This document shows, one piece after another, positions 8,286 to 18,355 of a DNA stretch of 64,000 nt. Origin of the DNA: Microvirga pudoricolor (GTDB taxonomy: Bacteria > Pseudomonadota > Alphaproteobacteria > Rhizobiales > Beijerinckiaceae); NCBI RefSeq assembly GCF_016892705.1, contig NZ_JAFEMB010000001.1, positions 620,001 through 684,000 on the forward strand, in the 5' to 3' direction. The notes below the pieces were generated by a model that was given only the letters and a program-made list of their open reading frames with translations, was not told the DNA's origin and ran no database searches. Every line of letters starts with the position of its first letter. Within the stretch, counting starts at the first letter, position 1. A program made the position numbers and the translations under genes.

Positions 8286-11200
8286 TTAAGCAATGATCCA
8301 GAAGTCCGCTATACTCATGTGAGCAGGCTTCTGACTATCGAAGGAGATGATTTCGATGGCAGGCGCACTCGATGCTCCGTTCGCGCTGCCATCTCGATCA
8401 TAATAAATTTTACCGAGAGACGGATCGTAAATGATGCGCCTCGTGCCAGCATCGACGTCAGTGACTTTGCCTTCGAAGTACGAAGCCGCCCTCATTTGAA
8501 TGCCTTCAGGCGAGGTGGACGGAACTGACCCTAGATTAAACAGTGACGCCTTGAACACGATAAGATCGCGATTGTCAGAGGTCTGCGAGAAATCCTTGAT
8601 CGTGTCACGGTGTTTGAGAGCCGGAGTCGTATCGAAGTAGAAGTGATCATTCCCAGCGCCGCCGGTAAGCACATCCCGGCCAAAGCCTCCATACAGCTTG
8701 TCATTTCCTCCACCGCCACCAAGCGTATCGTTGCCGGTTCCGCCCTTGATGATATCGTCAAAGTTTGAACCGCCGGTGCTTTCCGCGCCGAGATCCTTAA
8801 CACTGATGGCAAACTCTCTCGTTATTGCGTTTGTGCCATCCGACACCTGAATCTTGAGCGGGATCGAGCCGGCTTGCTCAAAGTCGATCTTGACACCGTT
8901 AGAGACAACAAGTCTGCTTCCGCTACCGGATGTGGATACGATCTTGAACACTCCATCATCGGCCGTGAGCGAACCATCTGATTTCACAATCATATAGGTC
9001 AACGCGTCGTTATCCAAATCCCGCGCAGTTAAATCGCCGATGGGCGTGTTCGGGTTCGAAAGCTCGCGTACGATATTGTCCGACAACTCCAAGTCCGTTG
9101 GAGCATTGTTGCCGCCACCACCAGGCTCCTCGCCCGATCCGTCGGGAATGTCCGTCGGGTCGTCTGGGATTGTTCCGGGGGGGGGGCCGTCGATGAACTT
9201 GATGATCTCGATGCCGGCGTTCTTGTAGGCGGTCTCGGCTGCCGCGAGCTCTGCGGGGCTGGCGTATAGGCCGCGATACAGGTAGGCGGTGTCGGCCGAG
9301 CTGATGTTGGTGGTGCCTGAGATCTCGCCGCGGACGACGTCACCCTTGTTCACGATGTAGTAGACGTCGTTTCCGTGACCGCCTTCGAGGGTGTGGGTCT
9401 CGGTTGCCGATCCGCCATGGAGCGTGTCGGCGAAGTCGTGGCCAATCAGGGTTCTAACGCCCAGATTGCCGATCAGGAAGGCTCCCTTCTTCTCGCCGTC
9501 TTCCTTCTCGCCCGAGGTGTAGTCGTCGCCGACCCACATCGCCTCGATGCCGACGCCGTCGGCCACGTGATACCAAGCTGCTTTCACCTCGACAACGTCG
9601 TTGACACCCGCGGCAGACCCCATCGCCTCGGTGACGACCGTGCCATTGGAGTGCACGACGTAGAAGTCGCTGCCGTCGCCGCCGACCAGGGTGTCGGTAC
9701 CGCCGCCGCCGTCGAGCCTGTCCACACCGTTGCCACCGATGATCGTGGTGTTGAAGGCGTTGCCCACGAGGGTGACGCCATCGTTCTTCGTGGTCCGCAT
9801 GTGGTGGACCTTGGCGGTCGATGCGAGGGTGTAGCTCACGGACGTGACGACCCTGTTATCGCCTTCCACATCGTTGATCACGGCATTGGCGTTGTCGATC
9901 TGGTAGGTGTCGTGTCCGGCGCCGCCGATCAGTTCCATGGCTCTCGTGCCGGTACCGGTGGCGATGTAGTCGTCATAGGCCCCACCGACGATGGTCTTGG
10001 TGTAGGTGTTGCCGGTGATCGTGAACCCGATATCCGGCGCAGCCGTGGTGTCGGCCTGGAGATGCTCGATCTCGACGCCGTCCTGAGCCGTGTAGCTCTG
10101 GGTCGAGAAGTAGACGGTGTCTTCCCCCCCTCCAACAGCTTCGACCACCACGTCGTTGGCGTTCGACACATAGTAGATGTCGTTGCCCTTGCCGCCGTCG
10201 AGGGTGTCGCCGGCCAAGCCGGACGCATTCAGGCCGCCGGAGAGCGTGTCTTCCAAATCCGTGGCGACCAGGCGCTGCGAGACGCCATTGCCGGTGAATT
10301 TCACGGCGACCGCGCCAGTGGCCAGGGTCTTGCGTGACGCAATGAGCTCCTCGACGGATCCGCCGGTGACCGTATCGGAGACCGGGCGAAGTGTATACGC
10401 GTTGCGGCCCAGCTCCATATTGTGGAAATAGGCGATGTCATGCCCGCCGATGGCGGCTGTCTCCTTCTCGATGATGATGTCGTCGGCGTCAACATAATAG
10501 GTATCGTCGCCGTTGCCGCCACTGAGCGTGTCGGCTCCGCCGGACGCGTCCGGGGAGGTGAAAACGTCGCCGAGCGTCTGTTTCGCCGAGCTTCCGATGA
10601 TGTAGTTGCTCGACGAGCTTCCGCGCAGCGCCATGTCGCCCGCGATGGCGGAGCCGTCCAGCGTCTCGATGCCGGCGGTGATCGTGTAGGTCTTGTCGAC
10701 CGTTCCGAAGAACGTTCCCTGGAGCTTGACCTTATCCTGGCCTCTGGTCTCCGCACCGTTTTTGTCGGTCTCGACGGCAAGCTGGGTTTGCCGGGTGATG
10801 ATGTAGACGTCATCGCCGTCCATGCCGTAGAGCAGATCCCGGCCGGCGCTTCCGCCGTCCAAGGTATTGTTCTTGTTGTTCCCCGTGATGACGTTGTCGG
10901 CGCTGTTGCCGAGCAGAGAAATTTCCTCCGTTGCAGAGAACGCGTCGAGGTCTTCGAAGTTGTCCAGCAACAGGTAGGACCGCAGGTTGCTGACGATGCG
11001 GACCGTGTCCTTGCCGCCGCCCGCGTCCTCGACCAGTTTCTCGCTGTAGCCGTCGATGATGTAGACATCGTTGCCCGCGCCGCCCTTCAAGGTGTCGGGC
11101 CCATTGGACGCGCTTCCGCCTTGCAGGGTGTCGGCGCCGCCGCCGCCTTCGATGGTCTGCGTGAGATTATTGCCCGTGAGGGCAATTCCCGTGTCGACGG

Positions 11201-14200
11201 CCGCCTTCAGCAGCTCGATGCCGGAGTTCGGAGCGAGGGAGTAGGAGACGTGGGCCTGCACCTGGTCCGCCGTCCCGGCGGCCGCGTCGGAAATTTCATT
11301 GACCCGGTCGCCCGAGCGCCTGACGATGTAGATGTCGTTTCCGAGCCCGCCATGCATGTCGTCGGCCGCATCCACCGCGCTGCCGCCGCCGTCGAGGGTA
11401 TCGTTACCGTCGTTGCCGTCCAAAAGATTGGCGTGGATGTTGCCGATGATATGATTGGCGATGCCGTTACCTCTCAGCGTGATGCTGAGAGTGCTGTCAT
11501 AGGCCTTCATGTTCTCGACATTGGCGCCGTTGGTCGCGAGGTCGTACTGGGTTCCGAAGCCTGCACCGACCAGGTAGGCCCAATCCAAGCCTTCACCTAC
11601 GCCTTCTTTGATTTTGTCCGTCGTATAATTGACGATGTAGACATCGTCACCAATCCCGCCAACGAGCGAGTCTTCTCCGTCGCCGCCATCGAGCGTGTCG
11701 TTGCCGCCACCCCCATAGAGCGTATCGTTTCCTCCATCGCCCTCAAGCTTGTCGTCAGCAGTGTTCAAGCCGCCGAGAATATCGGCGTAGATCGTGCCGA
11801 TCAGCCCCTCGATGGAGTCGTAGGTGTCGCCGTCGGCTTCGCCGGTGTTCGGACGGCTGCCCTCGACATTTCGATCCAGGAAAGCCGTGACGCCCTGGTT
11901 GTCCTCGGGATTTGCGTAGCTCGCGATGTCGAAGCCCGTGCCGCCGTTGAGTTGGTCGCGGCCTTGGCCGCCGTGAAGAGTGTCGTTGCCATGCACACCG
12001 AACAGTCGGTCATCTCCCCGGCCGCCAAACAGCACATCCGCGTCTGTGTCTCCGCTGGCAGGAATGTCGTCGCCACCGATCAGGAGATCATCGCCGCTCA
12101 TCCCCATGAGGACGTCATTGCCGCCATTGCCTCTGACATTGTCGGGGGACGTGTCGGAGCCCTCGACGAAGTCCGCGCCACCGCCGGCCTCAATCGATGT
12201 TATCGAGGGATGCGCCTTGACGTAGATCGTGTCGTTGAAGTTGGTGCCGACGAGGACTTCGATCTCGGTGTAGAGATCGTTCTTGGCGAAGCCTGTGCTT
12301 TTTGAGGCATCATACAGGTTGATGATGATGCCTTCCTTCGAATTAGCGTAGCTGACCCTATCGATGCCAGTGTCAGCACCAAGTCCACCGCCGCCGAAGT
12401 AGCGGTCGTCGCCCTCGCCACCCATGAGGATGTCGGAGCCCTGCCCTCCGAAGAGGGTGTCGTTGCCGTCACCAGCGTCAAGTGTGTCGTCGGAGTGCGT
12501 ACCAGTCCATTGCTTATCCTTGAACGGATCCGAAGGGTCCTGTGTCCAGTTATAATTGTGGGGGCGGGGATCGAAAATCTGCGTATAAGCATCACCTTCG
12601 TTGTCGTCCTCCGCCTTCTGGCCCTTTGTACCGAACCAATTCCAGTCTACGCTATAGCGGCCATCATCCAAGCCCGTAACCGAAACCGATCCAACTTGCT
12701 TTTGGTCACCAACGCCACCGACATAATTCTCGCTAATTACAACTCCGTCACGAGTGTAATGTCTTGTCCAAACATTCTTGCCAATGACATAAGCTACGAC
12801 GATTGTCTTGCCTGCGTCGTTGAGCGTTGAGAAAGACAATTGCTCCGCGTTTATATCGATATTAAATTCGACGCCGACTATGTTCAAATCCGCGTCGTAA
12901 ATCTTATACTTCCAACTGGGCGTTCCGGTAATGTTATGCCGCCAAGCTACGACGAACTCATTGCTCGTCCACGAGCCGACCTGGACGGGGACATAGGAGC
13001 CGTGGCCGGTTGATAGCACAAGTTCCTTATCATTGGATGCGCCATCCGGCGACAAAACCTTGGCGATAATTTTCCCTGACCCGGACGAACCGTCATAAGT
13101 CGAGTAGGCCGCAACGAGCTTACCGTTTTCTAGACCAGAGAGTGCTCGCGTTGTACTGTACAGTACTTTGGCGGTCGAGGTGAAAGATTTTGTATGATTG
13201 CCAAGACTGTCATAGACATCAATGTATTGATAATCTCTGTTGGACGGGTTGTTGCTGTTGAGATCGCTAGCCCATGTGGCGATAGCGAATCCGCCAGTCT
13301 TTAAGCTTGTGATACTTGCGTTTTTTGCAAATTTAGCACTATCAGATGCGACTTTTCCGGGCTCGAATTGTCGCGCCCCAAAATAGTCGTACATCGTGAA
13401 GTAAGTATCGTAATTGTCGCTGGTTTTCGACTTCTGCAGCCACGTGAAGCCGATTTTGCCGCCACTTAGATCCGTCGTTCTGAGACCTTTAAAGTCAAAA
13501 TCTTCTAGTATGAGACCTGACTTGAACCCCCTGAAGCCGGAGCCATCTGGGCGGAAAGAATATGCTTGAAAGCCATAGTACCACCCTTCCTTCGTATTGG
13601 TGCCGTAGTTATATGGAACATATAAATAAGTGTCAGACGATGTCAGTATTGTACCGTCCTTCAAGCTTATCGATACGCTCTGCTCATCCCTACGATGAGT
13701 CTGTAGTCCATAACCCGTCCATAGATCGGCCTCGGAGAAGGTGTTGAGAGTGACACCTGAGGCTTGAGCTTGTTGACCGATGTCGAGCTCTTTGTCTTCA
13801 GCGTGGGCATCAAGCGGCCGAGTCAACGCATGATCTACTTCGACTGGGCGATGCTTTGCGATATCATTTACAGCAGAATTTGTTGAGGCAGTCTGGACTC
13901 CGTCAACATCTGAGCGCAGCGTTTTGGCATTGCCTTGACCCTTCGTCCCATACTCGATCAACAACCTTTGGGCATCGCCGCTTGCGTCCATACGGTCATA
14001 TGGCGAAGCCCCGCTCTCCACCTTCACCGCATCCGCCGACACATGTCCTCCCCCGTCGAGCAGCCGCGCACTGAGGCTCCAGCGGCCCTGGCTCTCCTCC
14101 GCGCTCCACAGGGCCGCGAAACGGCCGTCGTCCAGGCGCACGAGGCGCGCCGACGCGACGTCGTCGTCTCCGCTCAGGGCGGCGGGCTTGCCCCGCGCCT

Positions 14201-14366
14201 CGCCCTGCGGGTCGAAGATCAGGCTCATGAGGCGGCCGCCGGCGTCGGAGGCGTCGATCCATGTGGCGAGGACGTCGCCGCCGGCCAAGACCAGCAATTG
14301 GTCGGCGCTCACCTGCGCGCGGATGCGGGTCTCGAGGCTTGGGCCGAGAGCGGAGGTGGAGGTCAT
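8286..14366 (-). CDS. giant RTX calcium-binding protein, type I secreted (RTX2)
   Basis: A 2026-residue protein. The first ~600 residues carry propeller-like blades (GGFAIATWASD, GKLVAAYSTYD, NEFVVAWRHN). RTX nonapeptides begin near residue 625 (DDTLDAGDGNDTLFGG). The middle is built from modules of about 90-130 residues in the order GG.GDD.Y.I, acidic loop, ..L.GN, N.LDGG. A proline/glycine linker near residue 1730 leads into one cadherin-like domain (NNAPTDLELSDN), a last RTX block and a C-terminal secretion module ending ADFWIIA. No signal peptide and no enzymatic domain are seen. The ORF contains a C10 run at 9177-9186. GC content changes sharply inside the gene, with high-GC ends to the blades and RTX core and lower-GC segments between. 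The role is unknown; an S-layer-like or adhesive function is possible. Confidence 0.9.
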   Translation of the reverse strand: MTSTSALGPSLETRIRAQVSADQLLVLAGGDVLATWIDASDAGGRLMSLIFDPQGEARGKPAALSGDDDVASARLVRLDDGRFAALWSAEESQGRWSLSARLLDGGGHVSADAVKVESGASPYDRMDASGDAQRLLIEYGTKGQGNAKTLRSDVDGVQTASTNSAVNDIAKHRPVEVDHALTRPLDAHAEDKELDIGQQAQASGVTLNTFSEADLWTGYGLQTHRRDEQSVSISLKDGTILTSSDTYLYVPYNYGTNTKEGWYYGFQAYSFRPDGSGFRGFKSGLILEDFDFKGLRTTDLSGGKIGFTWLQKSKTSDNYDTYFTMYDYFGARQFEPGKVASDSAKFAKNASITSLKTGGFAIATWASDLNSNNPSNRDYQYIDVYDSLGNHTKSFTSTAKVLYSTTRALSGLENGKLVAAYSTYDGSSGSGKIIAKVLSPDGASNDKELVLSTGHGSYVPVQVGSWTSNEFVVAWRHNITGTPSWKYKIYDADLNIVGVEFNIDINAEQLSFSTLNDAGKTIVVAYVIGKNVWTRHYTRDGVVISENYVGGVGDQKQVGSVSVTGLDDGRYSVDWNWFGTKGQKAEDDNEGDAYTQIFDPRPHNYNWTQDPSDPFKDKQWTGTHSDDTLDAGDGNDTLFGGQGSDILMGGEGDDRYFGGGGLGADTGIDRVSYANSKEGIIINLYDASKSTGFAKNDLYTEIEVLVGTNFNDTIYVKAHPSITSIEAGGGADFVEGSDTSPDNVRGNGGNDVLMGMSGDDLLIGGDDIPASGDTDADVLFGGRGDDRLFGVHGNDTLHGGQGRDQLNGGTGFDIASYANPEDNQGVTAFLDRNVEGSRPNTGEADGDTYDSIEGLIGTIYADILGGLNTADDKLEGDGGNDTLYGGGGNDTLDGGDGEDSLVGGIGDDVYIVNYTTDKIKEGVGEGLDWAYLVGAGFGTQYDLATNGANVENMKAYDSTLSITLRGNGIANHIIGNIHANLLDGNDGNDTLDGGGSAVDAADDMHGGLGNDIYIVRRSGDRVNEISDAAAGTADQVQAHVSYSLAPNSGIELLKAAVDTGIALTGNNLTQTIEGGGGADTLQGGSASNGPDTLKGGAGNDVYIIDGYSEKLVEDAGGGKDTVRIVSNLRSYLLLDNFEDLDAFSATEEISLLGNSADNVITGNNKNNTLDGGSAGRDLLYGMDGDDVYIITRQTQLAVETDKNGAETRGQDKVKLQGTFFGTVDKTYTITAGIETLDGSAIAGDMALRGSSSSNYIIGSSAKQTLGDVFTSPDASGGADTLSGGNGDDTYYVDADDIIIEKETAAIGGHDIAYFHNMELGRNAYTLRPVSDTVTGGSVEELIASRKTLATGAVAVKFTGNGVSQRLVATDLEDTLSGGLNASGLAGDTLDGGKGNDIYYVSNANDVVVEAVGGGEDTVYFSTQSYTAQDGVEIEHLQADTTAAPDIGFTITGNTYTKTIVGGAYDDYIATGTGTRAMELIGGAGHDTYQIDNANAVINDVEGDNRVVTSVSYTLASTAKVHHMRTTKNDGVTLVGNAFNTTIIGGNGVDRLDGGGGTDTLVGGDGSDFYVVHSNGTVVTEAMGSAAGVNDVVEVKAAWYHVADGVGIEAMWVGDDYTSGEKEDGEKKGAFLIGNLGVRTLIGHDFADTLHGGSATETHTLEGGHGNDVYYIVNKGDVVRGEISGTTNISSADTAYLYRGLYASPAELAAAETAYKNAGIEIIKFIDGPPPGTIPDDPTDIPDGSGEEPGGGGNNAPTDLELSDNIVRELSNPNTPIGDLTARDLDNDALTYMIVKSDGSLTADDGVFKIVSTSGSGSRLVVSNGVKIDFEQAGSIPLKIQVSDGTNAITREFAISVKDLGAESTGGSNFDDIIKGGTGNDTLGGGGGNDKLYGGFGRDVLTGGAGNDHFYFDTTPALKHRDTIKDFSQTSDNRDLIVFKASLFNLGSVPSTSPEGIQMRAASYFEGKVTDVDAGTRRIIYDPSLGKIYYDRDGSANGASSAPAIEIISFDSQKPAHMSIADFWIIA
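9177..9186 (-). repeat. C10 homopolymer within RTX2
   Basis: Ten consecutive C on the coding strand encode the GPPPG turn in the linker before the cadherin-like and secretion modules. A one-base slip would truncate the protein ahead of its export signal. Confidence 0.9.
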
Positions 14367-15293
14367 GACGCAGTCCCTTCGTGCTGTCCCAGCAAACGCT
14401 AGGTTATTTCATATCATTATATACACGGTAACGCTTTTCAAGTGGAAGCTTAAGAATAATTAAGCGTTTCCCTACGCAACCTTATAGTTGTGCCGATCGG
14501 AAAATTCTTAACCTGCCGTAGCGGAGGTCGATCACCATGACCGTATCCGCAAGAGGGTTCCGTAAGGGCTTCACGGTCCCGCTTATGCAAAGCGGCTTTG
14601 TTCGATACAACTCCTCGAATAGAGAGGAGCGGGCGCGACATTCTCGTCTGCTGGACAACCAAGAGCCGAGGCTGCAAGGCTGGGCGTTGCCTTTGAGGAA
14701 GCGCGTCTGACCTTAGCGCCTGAGCCCGTTTACACGCGCGATGTCCTCGTGCGACCCATTAACCATCCGATGATACATCTCTTGGTTATTTACTATTTAC
14801 TTCATATACCAAAAGTTGCGGTATCGGAATATCTTCCAGGTCTGTCGCGCTCTTCTGTCATAAAGTTGCGATCGCGATCAGATCCGCGAACGGCTGTTTC
14901 GCATCGCCATGTGTCTTTTGGGAAGAGCGCAGGAGAGAGGCCGATTTTGCCAAAGATGCCCTTGCGGCGTTGCAAGATCGCCAGAGGCTTGGGCGAGGCC
15001 GTCCGACCACGGCCTTAGCGTCTCTTGCGACATTGCCTGACACAGCCGTCGAGCGAAGGACCGGGCGGCCGGGCATCAGGCCCGTGCCCTCCCCGCGCCG
15101 TGTCGGGCTTGGCCTCCGCCGCGTCTCGCGCGGTCAGTGAGGCCGCCGAGCGCTCGCGCCCGGTCCGGCCTGGAGCGGGAGCCTGAAAGAGGCCGCTCCG
15201 TCACCCTGAGAACGAGGCTGACGTCCATGGCGAGCGCCGGCGCTCGTCCGGGAGCGGTCCGCGCGACGGGCCCGATACCGCCCCGCGCCGAAC
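14367..15293. other. 927-bp non-coding gap in the RTX island
   Basis: Holds the RTX2 promoter region at its left end and a 16-bp palindrome CGAGCGCCGGCGCTCG near 15235 on its right. Several frames are open, but none has a ribosome binding site, sensible codon use or a recognisable product. GC rises from left to right. It may be the scar of a lost gene. Confidence 0.5.
14416..14421 (-). promoter_or_regulatory. candidate -10 element for RTX2
   Basis: A perfect TATAAT lies 50 bases before the RTX2 ATG. The best upstream match, TTGAAA, is only 14 bases away, so the -35 assignment is poor. An inverted repeat (GCTTAA, six-base loop, TTAAGC) lies just upstream at 14448-14465 and could be an operator. 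Confidence 0.35.
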
Positions 15294-16700
15294 TCAGACC
15301 ACGAAGAAGTCCTTGTAGGTCATCTTGAGCTTCTTGCTCATGAGGGCGATCTGGATCGGCGCCTGCGGCCCGGTGCCGTCCGCGTCATACCAGAGAATGC
15401 CGCGCTTGTTGTCGTAGATGACGCGGTCGGTCGCATCGTGCGCGCCCGTCTTTCCGATCCAGAACGCGTCCTTGGACAGGAGCGCGGGCTTCTTCTCGCT
15501 GCCCTTGCGGCCGAGGCCCTTGAAGATCTTGTTCTCCAGGTGGATCGAATCGGCCCTGACGTTGAAGTCGGTGATGAAATCGACCTCCTGGTTGTTCTTC
15601 TTGGCCACTCGCGTGCTGAACACGAACACGTCCCGGCCGCCCCCGCCGGTGAGCTCGTCCTGTCCAAGGCCGCCATGGAGGGTGTTGCGGCCATCGTTGC
15701 CGGTGATCACGTTGCGGCCGGCATTGCCTTTCAGCACCAGAGGCGCCACGTCCCTTGCGGCGGTCAGGTTCTCGAGCCCGTCCGCGAGGGTATAGTCGAT
15801 GGACGCGATCACCGTGTCGCTGCCGCCCGTGTCGACGATCCCGTCGAACGGGCTGCGGACATGATAGGTGTCGTTCCCGAGGCCGCCGAGGAGGCGGTCG
15901 CCCCCGCCCCCACCGTCGAGGGTGTCGGCCCCGATGGAGCCGGTGAGCACGTTGGCGCCCGCATCGCCCGTGAGCGCCAGCCCGGTGCTCCCGGAGGCGG
16001 TCAGGTTCTCGATGCCGGAGACGCCGGAGAGGGAGAACGACACCGAGGTCAGGATGGTGTCGACGCCGCCCTCGTCGCGGATGACGTCGCCGGCTTGATC
16101 GACCCAGTACTCGTCGTCGCCCAGGCCGCCCGCCATCGTGTCGGCACCCTCGCCGCCGATCAGCGTATCGTTCCCGGCCCCGCCGATCAGGCTGTCGTTG
16201 CCGCCCGCGCCGTCGAGCTTGTCGGGCCCCACGCTCCCCAGGATGGTGTTGCCGTAGCTGTTGCCCTCGAGGCTGTAGCCCGTGGTCAGGTCGCCGGCGG
16301 CCTCGATGACCTCGATGGACATGAGGTCCGGGAGCCGGAAAACCGGCAGGAAGACCACCACCTTGTCGTTGCCACCGGTCGGCCCGGCGAGCTCCACGAT
16401 GGTCGAGCCCGTGTGGCGGATGTAGTAGACATCGTCCCCCGGGCCTCCGACTAGCCGGTCCTCGCCCGGCCCGCCGTCCAGGGTATCGTTGCCGCTCCCG
16501 CCGCTGAGACGGTCGTCGCCTGTGCCGCCGTTCAGGACGTCGTTCCCGTCCGCGCCGAAAAGGATGTCATCGCCGCCCGCGCCGTTCAGGGTGTCGTCGC
16601 GTTCGGTCGCCGTCGGCTCGTCCGGGCCTTCGGTCCCGGGAAATTCAATCCCCTTCGCCAGCAGGGCAACTTGAATACTGGGCAGAGAGGCGCGTCGCAT
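15294..16700 (-). CDS. RTX calcium-binding protein, type I secreted (RTX3)
   Basis: A 468-residue protein made almost wholly of RTX repeats. A first block (DDTLNGAGGDDILFGADGND) starts near residue 35 and is followed by modules with GDDVYYIRHTG, SLEGNSYGNTI and GADTMAGGLGDDEYWV. The last ~110 residues are the shared module: FITDFNV, a Lys/Ser linker, DAFWIGKTGAHDATDRVIY, WYDADG and the end KDFFVV. It has no signal peptide and no separate passenger domain, so it may be a pure calcium-binding scaffold. It lies 178 bases downstream of RTX4 on the same strand, so co-transcription is possible. Confidence 0.88.
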   Translation of the reverse strand: MRRASLPSIQVALLAKGIEFPGTEGPDEPTATERDDTLNGAGGDDILFGADGNDVLNGGTGDDRLSGGSGNDTLDGGPGEDRLVGGPGDDVYYIRHTGSTIVELAGPTGGNDKVVVFLPVFRLPDLMSIEVIEAAGDLTTGYSLEGNSYGNTILGSVGPDKLDGAGGNDSLIGGAGNDTLIGGEGADTMAGGLGDDEYWVDQAGDVIRDEGGVDTILTSVSFSLSGVSGIENLTASGSTGLALTGDAGANVLTGSIGADTLDGGGGGDRLLGGLGNDTYHVRSPFDGIVDTGGSDTVIASIDYTLADGLENLTAARDVAPLVLKGNAGRNVITGNDGRNTLHGGLGQDELTGGGGRDVFVFSTRVAKKNNQEVDFITDFNVRADSIHLENKIFKGLGRKGSEKKPALLSKDAFWIGKTGAHDATDRVIYDNKRGILWYDADGTGPQAPIQIALMSKKLKMTYKDFFVV

Positions 16701-16878
16701 TAGGGAACCCTATAACATTATTGCGCAACCTCTACGGGACCCGTAGCCGGAATGCAAGAACGTTATGGAGCCCGGAATTCGCGCGTCGGCCGCGGAGGGC
16801 CTCGGGGCGGCCCGTGGGGGGCACGGCTGCGGATCCGACGGGCGGGCGAGGAACCTGCCAGTTCCCCGCCCTCGTCCC

Positions 16879-18111
16879 TCAGACGACGAAGAAGTCCTTG
16901 TAGGTCAGCTTCAGGTTCTTCGAGAGCTGGGCGATCTGGACCTGCTCGGCCGCGCCCGTCCCGTCGGCGTCGTAGTAGAGCGCGCCGGTCTTCTTGTCGT
17001 AGATGATGCGGTCGCTCGCATCATGGGCGGCCTCGCCGGTCCAGAACGCCTGCTTCTTGATCTGATGCGGGTCGTCGAGCGTGCCCTTCTTGCCCAGGGC
17101 CTTGTACACGGCGTTGTCGAGCCAGACCGCGTCGTCCTTGACGTTGAAGTCGCGGATGCGGTCGATGTTGCCCGCGCCCGGCTTGGTGTTGAACACGAAG
17201 GCGTCGCGGCCCGAACCCCCGACGAGAACATCCCGGCCGGAGCCGCCGAACAGAATGTCGTCGCCCGGTCCACCATACAGGGTGTCGTTCCCGGCACCGC
17301 CATAGAGGCGGTCGTTTCCGTCTCCACCGTAGAGCCGGTCATGGCCGCCTTGGCCGTAGAGCCAGTCGTCGCCTCCGGCACCCCCCAGCTTGTCGTTGCC
17401 GCCACGGCCTTCGATCGTATCGTTGCCGGCCCCGAGATGGCTGTTCACACCCTGGCCCAGCATGATGCTGTCCGCCCGGTTGCTGCCAATGAGGTGTACC
17501 CCGCGCGGAGCTTCGTCGGGCTGCGGCGGGTTGCTCGGATCCGCTGGCGAGATCGGGCTGGGTGCCGCTGCGGACACCGAAACGCGCACGCCGTCATTGC
17601 CGCCGCCGCTATCCCCGAAATAGAGATACTTGCCCGCCGTGGTGACGTCATACTTGAGCAGGAACGTGATCTGCCCTCCCTCTCCAAGAGAGATCGAACC
17701 GCTCTCGGCATTGCGGGTGCCGTCCAGCACGTCGAGCGTGGAGAGACCGGGATCGTAGACATGTCCGGAGGTCGTCCCGAACAGGGTGCCGACATTCCAG
17801 ATCGGGAGATCGCCGCGCATCCAAGGCTGGACGTATCCGGCCTCGAAGAACACACCGCCGCTCGTGAAATCGAAAGCGTCTTCGCCGGAAAAGCCGGCAG
17901 CGGTCGACGCGACGGTCGTCGGGGCCTTCGAGAGGCGCAGATAATCGAGGTCGAACCCGGATGCGCCACCCGTGCCGCCGGAAATCACATTGTCGTCATA
18001 GATAGTGATGGAGCGGATTTCGCTGAGCCCGCTCTGGGAGAGGTCGATCCGGTAGATCCCGGTTTCCCTGAACTGACCGATATAGGTCGGCGTGAGCTGT
18101 ACTTGCGCCAT
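16879..18111 (-). CDS. RTX protein with distinct N-terminal domain (RTX4)
   Basis: 410 residues. The first ~175 form a beta-rich domain of unknown family (start [14 protein letters not shown], with [15 protein letters not shown] near its end), perhaps a carbohydrate or lectin-like fold. RTX nonapeptides run from about residue 205 to 290 ([19 protein letters not shown] onward). The C-terminal module ([33 protein letters not shown]) is very close to that of RTX3. A GGGGGA box precedes the ATG. It appears to be the first gene of the island on this strand. Confidence 0.88.
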   Translation of the reverse strand: MAQVQLTPTYIGQFRETGIYRIDLSQSGLSEIRSITIYDDNVISGGTGGASGFDLDYLRLSKAPTTVASTAAGFSGEDAFDFTSGGVFFEAGYVQPWMRGDLPIWNVGTLFGTTSGHVYDPGLSTLDVLDGTRNAESGSISLGEGGQITFLLKYDVTTAGKYLYFGDSGGGNDGVRVSVSAAAPSPISPADPSNPPQPDEAPRGVHLIGSNRADSIMLGQGVNSHLGAGNDTIEGRGGNDKLGGAGGDDWLYGQGGHDRLYGGDGNDRLYGGAGNDTLYGGPGDDILFGGSGRDVLVGGSGRDAFVFNTKPGAGNIDRIRDFNVKDDAVWLDNAVYKALGKKGTLDDPHQIKKQAFWTGEAAHDASDRIIYDKKTGALYYDADGTGAAEQVQIAQLSKNLKLTYKDFFVV

Positions 18112-18355
18112 TTGGCGTGGTCCCCCATTGAATCGAGCGGGTCGACCTTAGCCCCAGTCAGGCATTTGTTCGGGAGAGAATAAGGATAGGACACTATAAA
18201 AGCCATGTAAAAGAAGATTAACATAAGATAGATTTGGTCGATGCGCCAATAACTATTCGTATTACTGCCTAGGCCTTATCGCACGGCAGGCGAGACGGCT
18301 GACGTCATTGCTGGAACTTCATGTCTTCGCCCCAGGATGGGCGCATCATCGACTT

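Noticed and set aside
10422-12305. Plus-strand frame opposite the RTX2 core
   Set aside because: Same antisense effect; repeated GDDVYI codons give a false repeat protein.
8700-12500. Regular short repeats that look CRISPR-like
   Set aside because: They are degenerate codons for RTX nonapeptides, in frame and without constant spacers or a leader.
14749-15018. 89-codon plus-strand frame in the RTX gap
   Set aside because: No ribosome binding site; the peptide changes from hydrophobic to arginine-rich without domain character.
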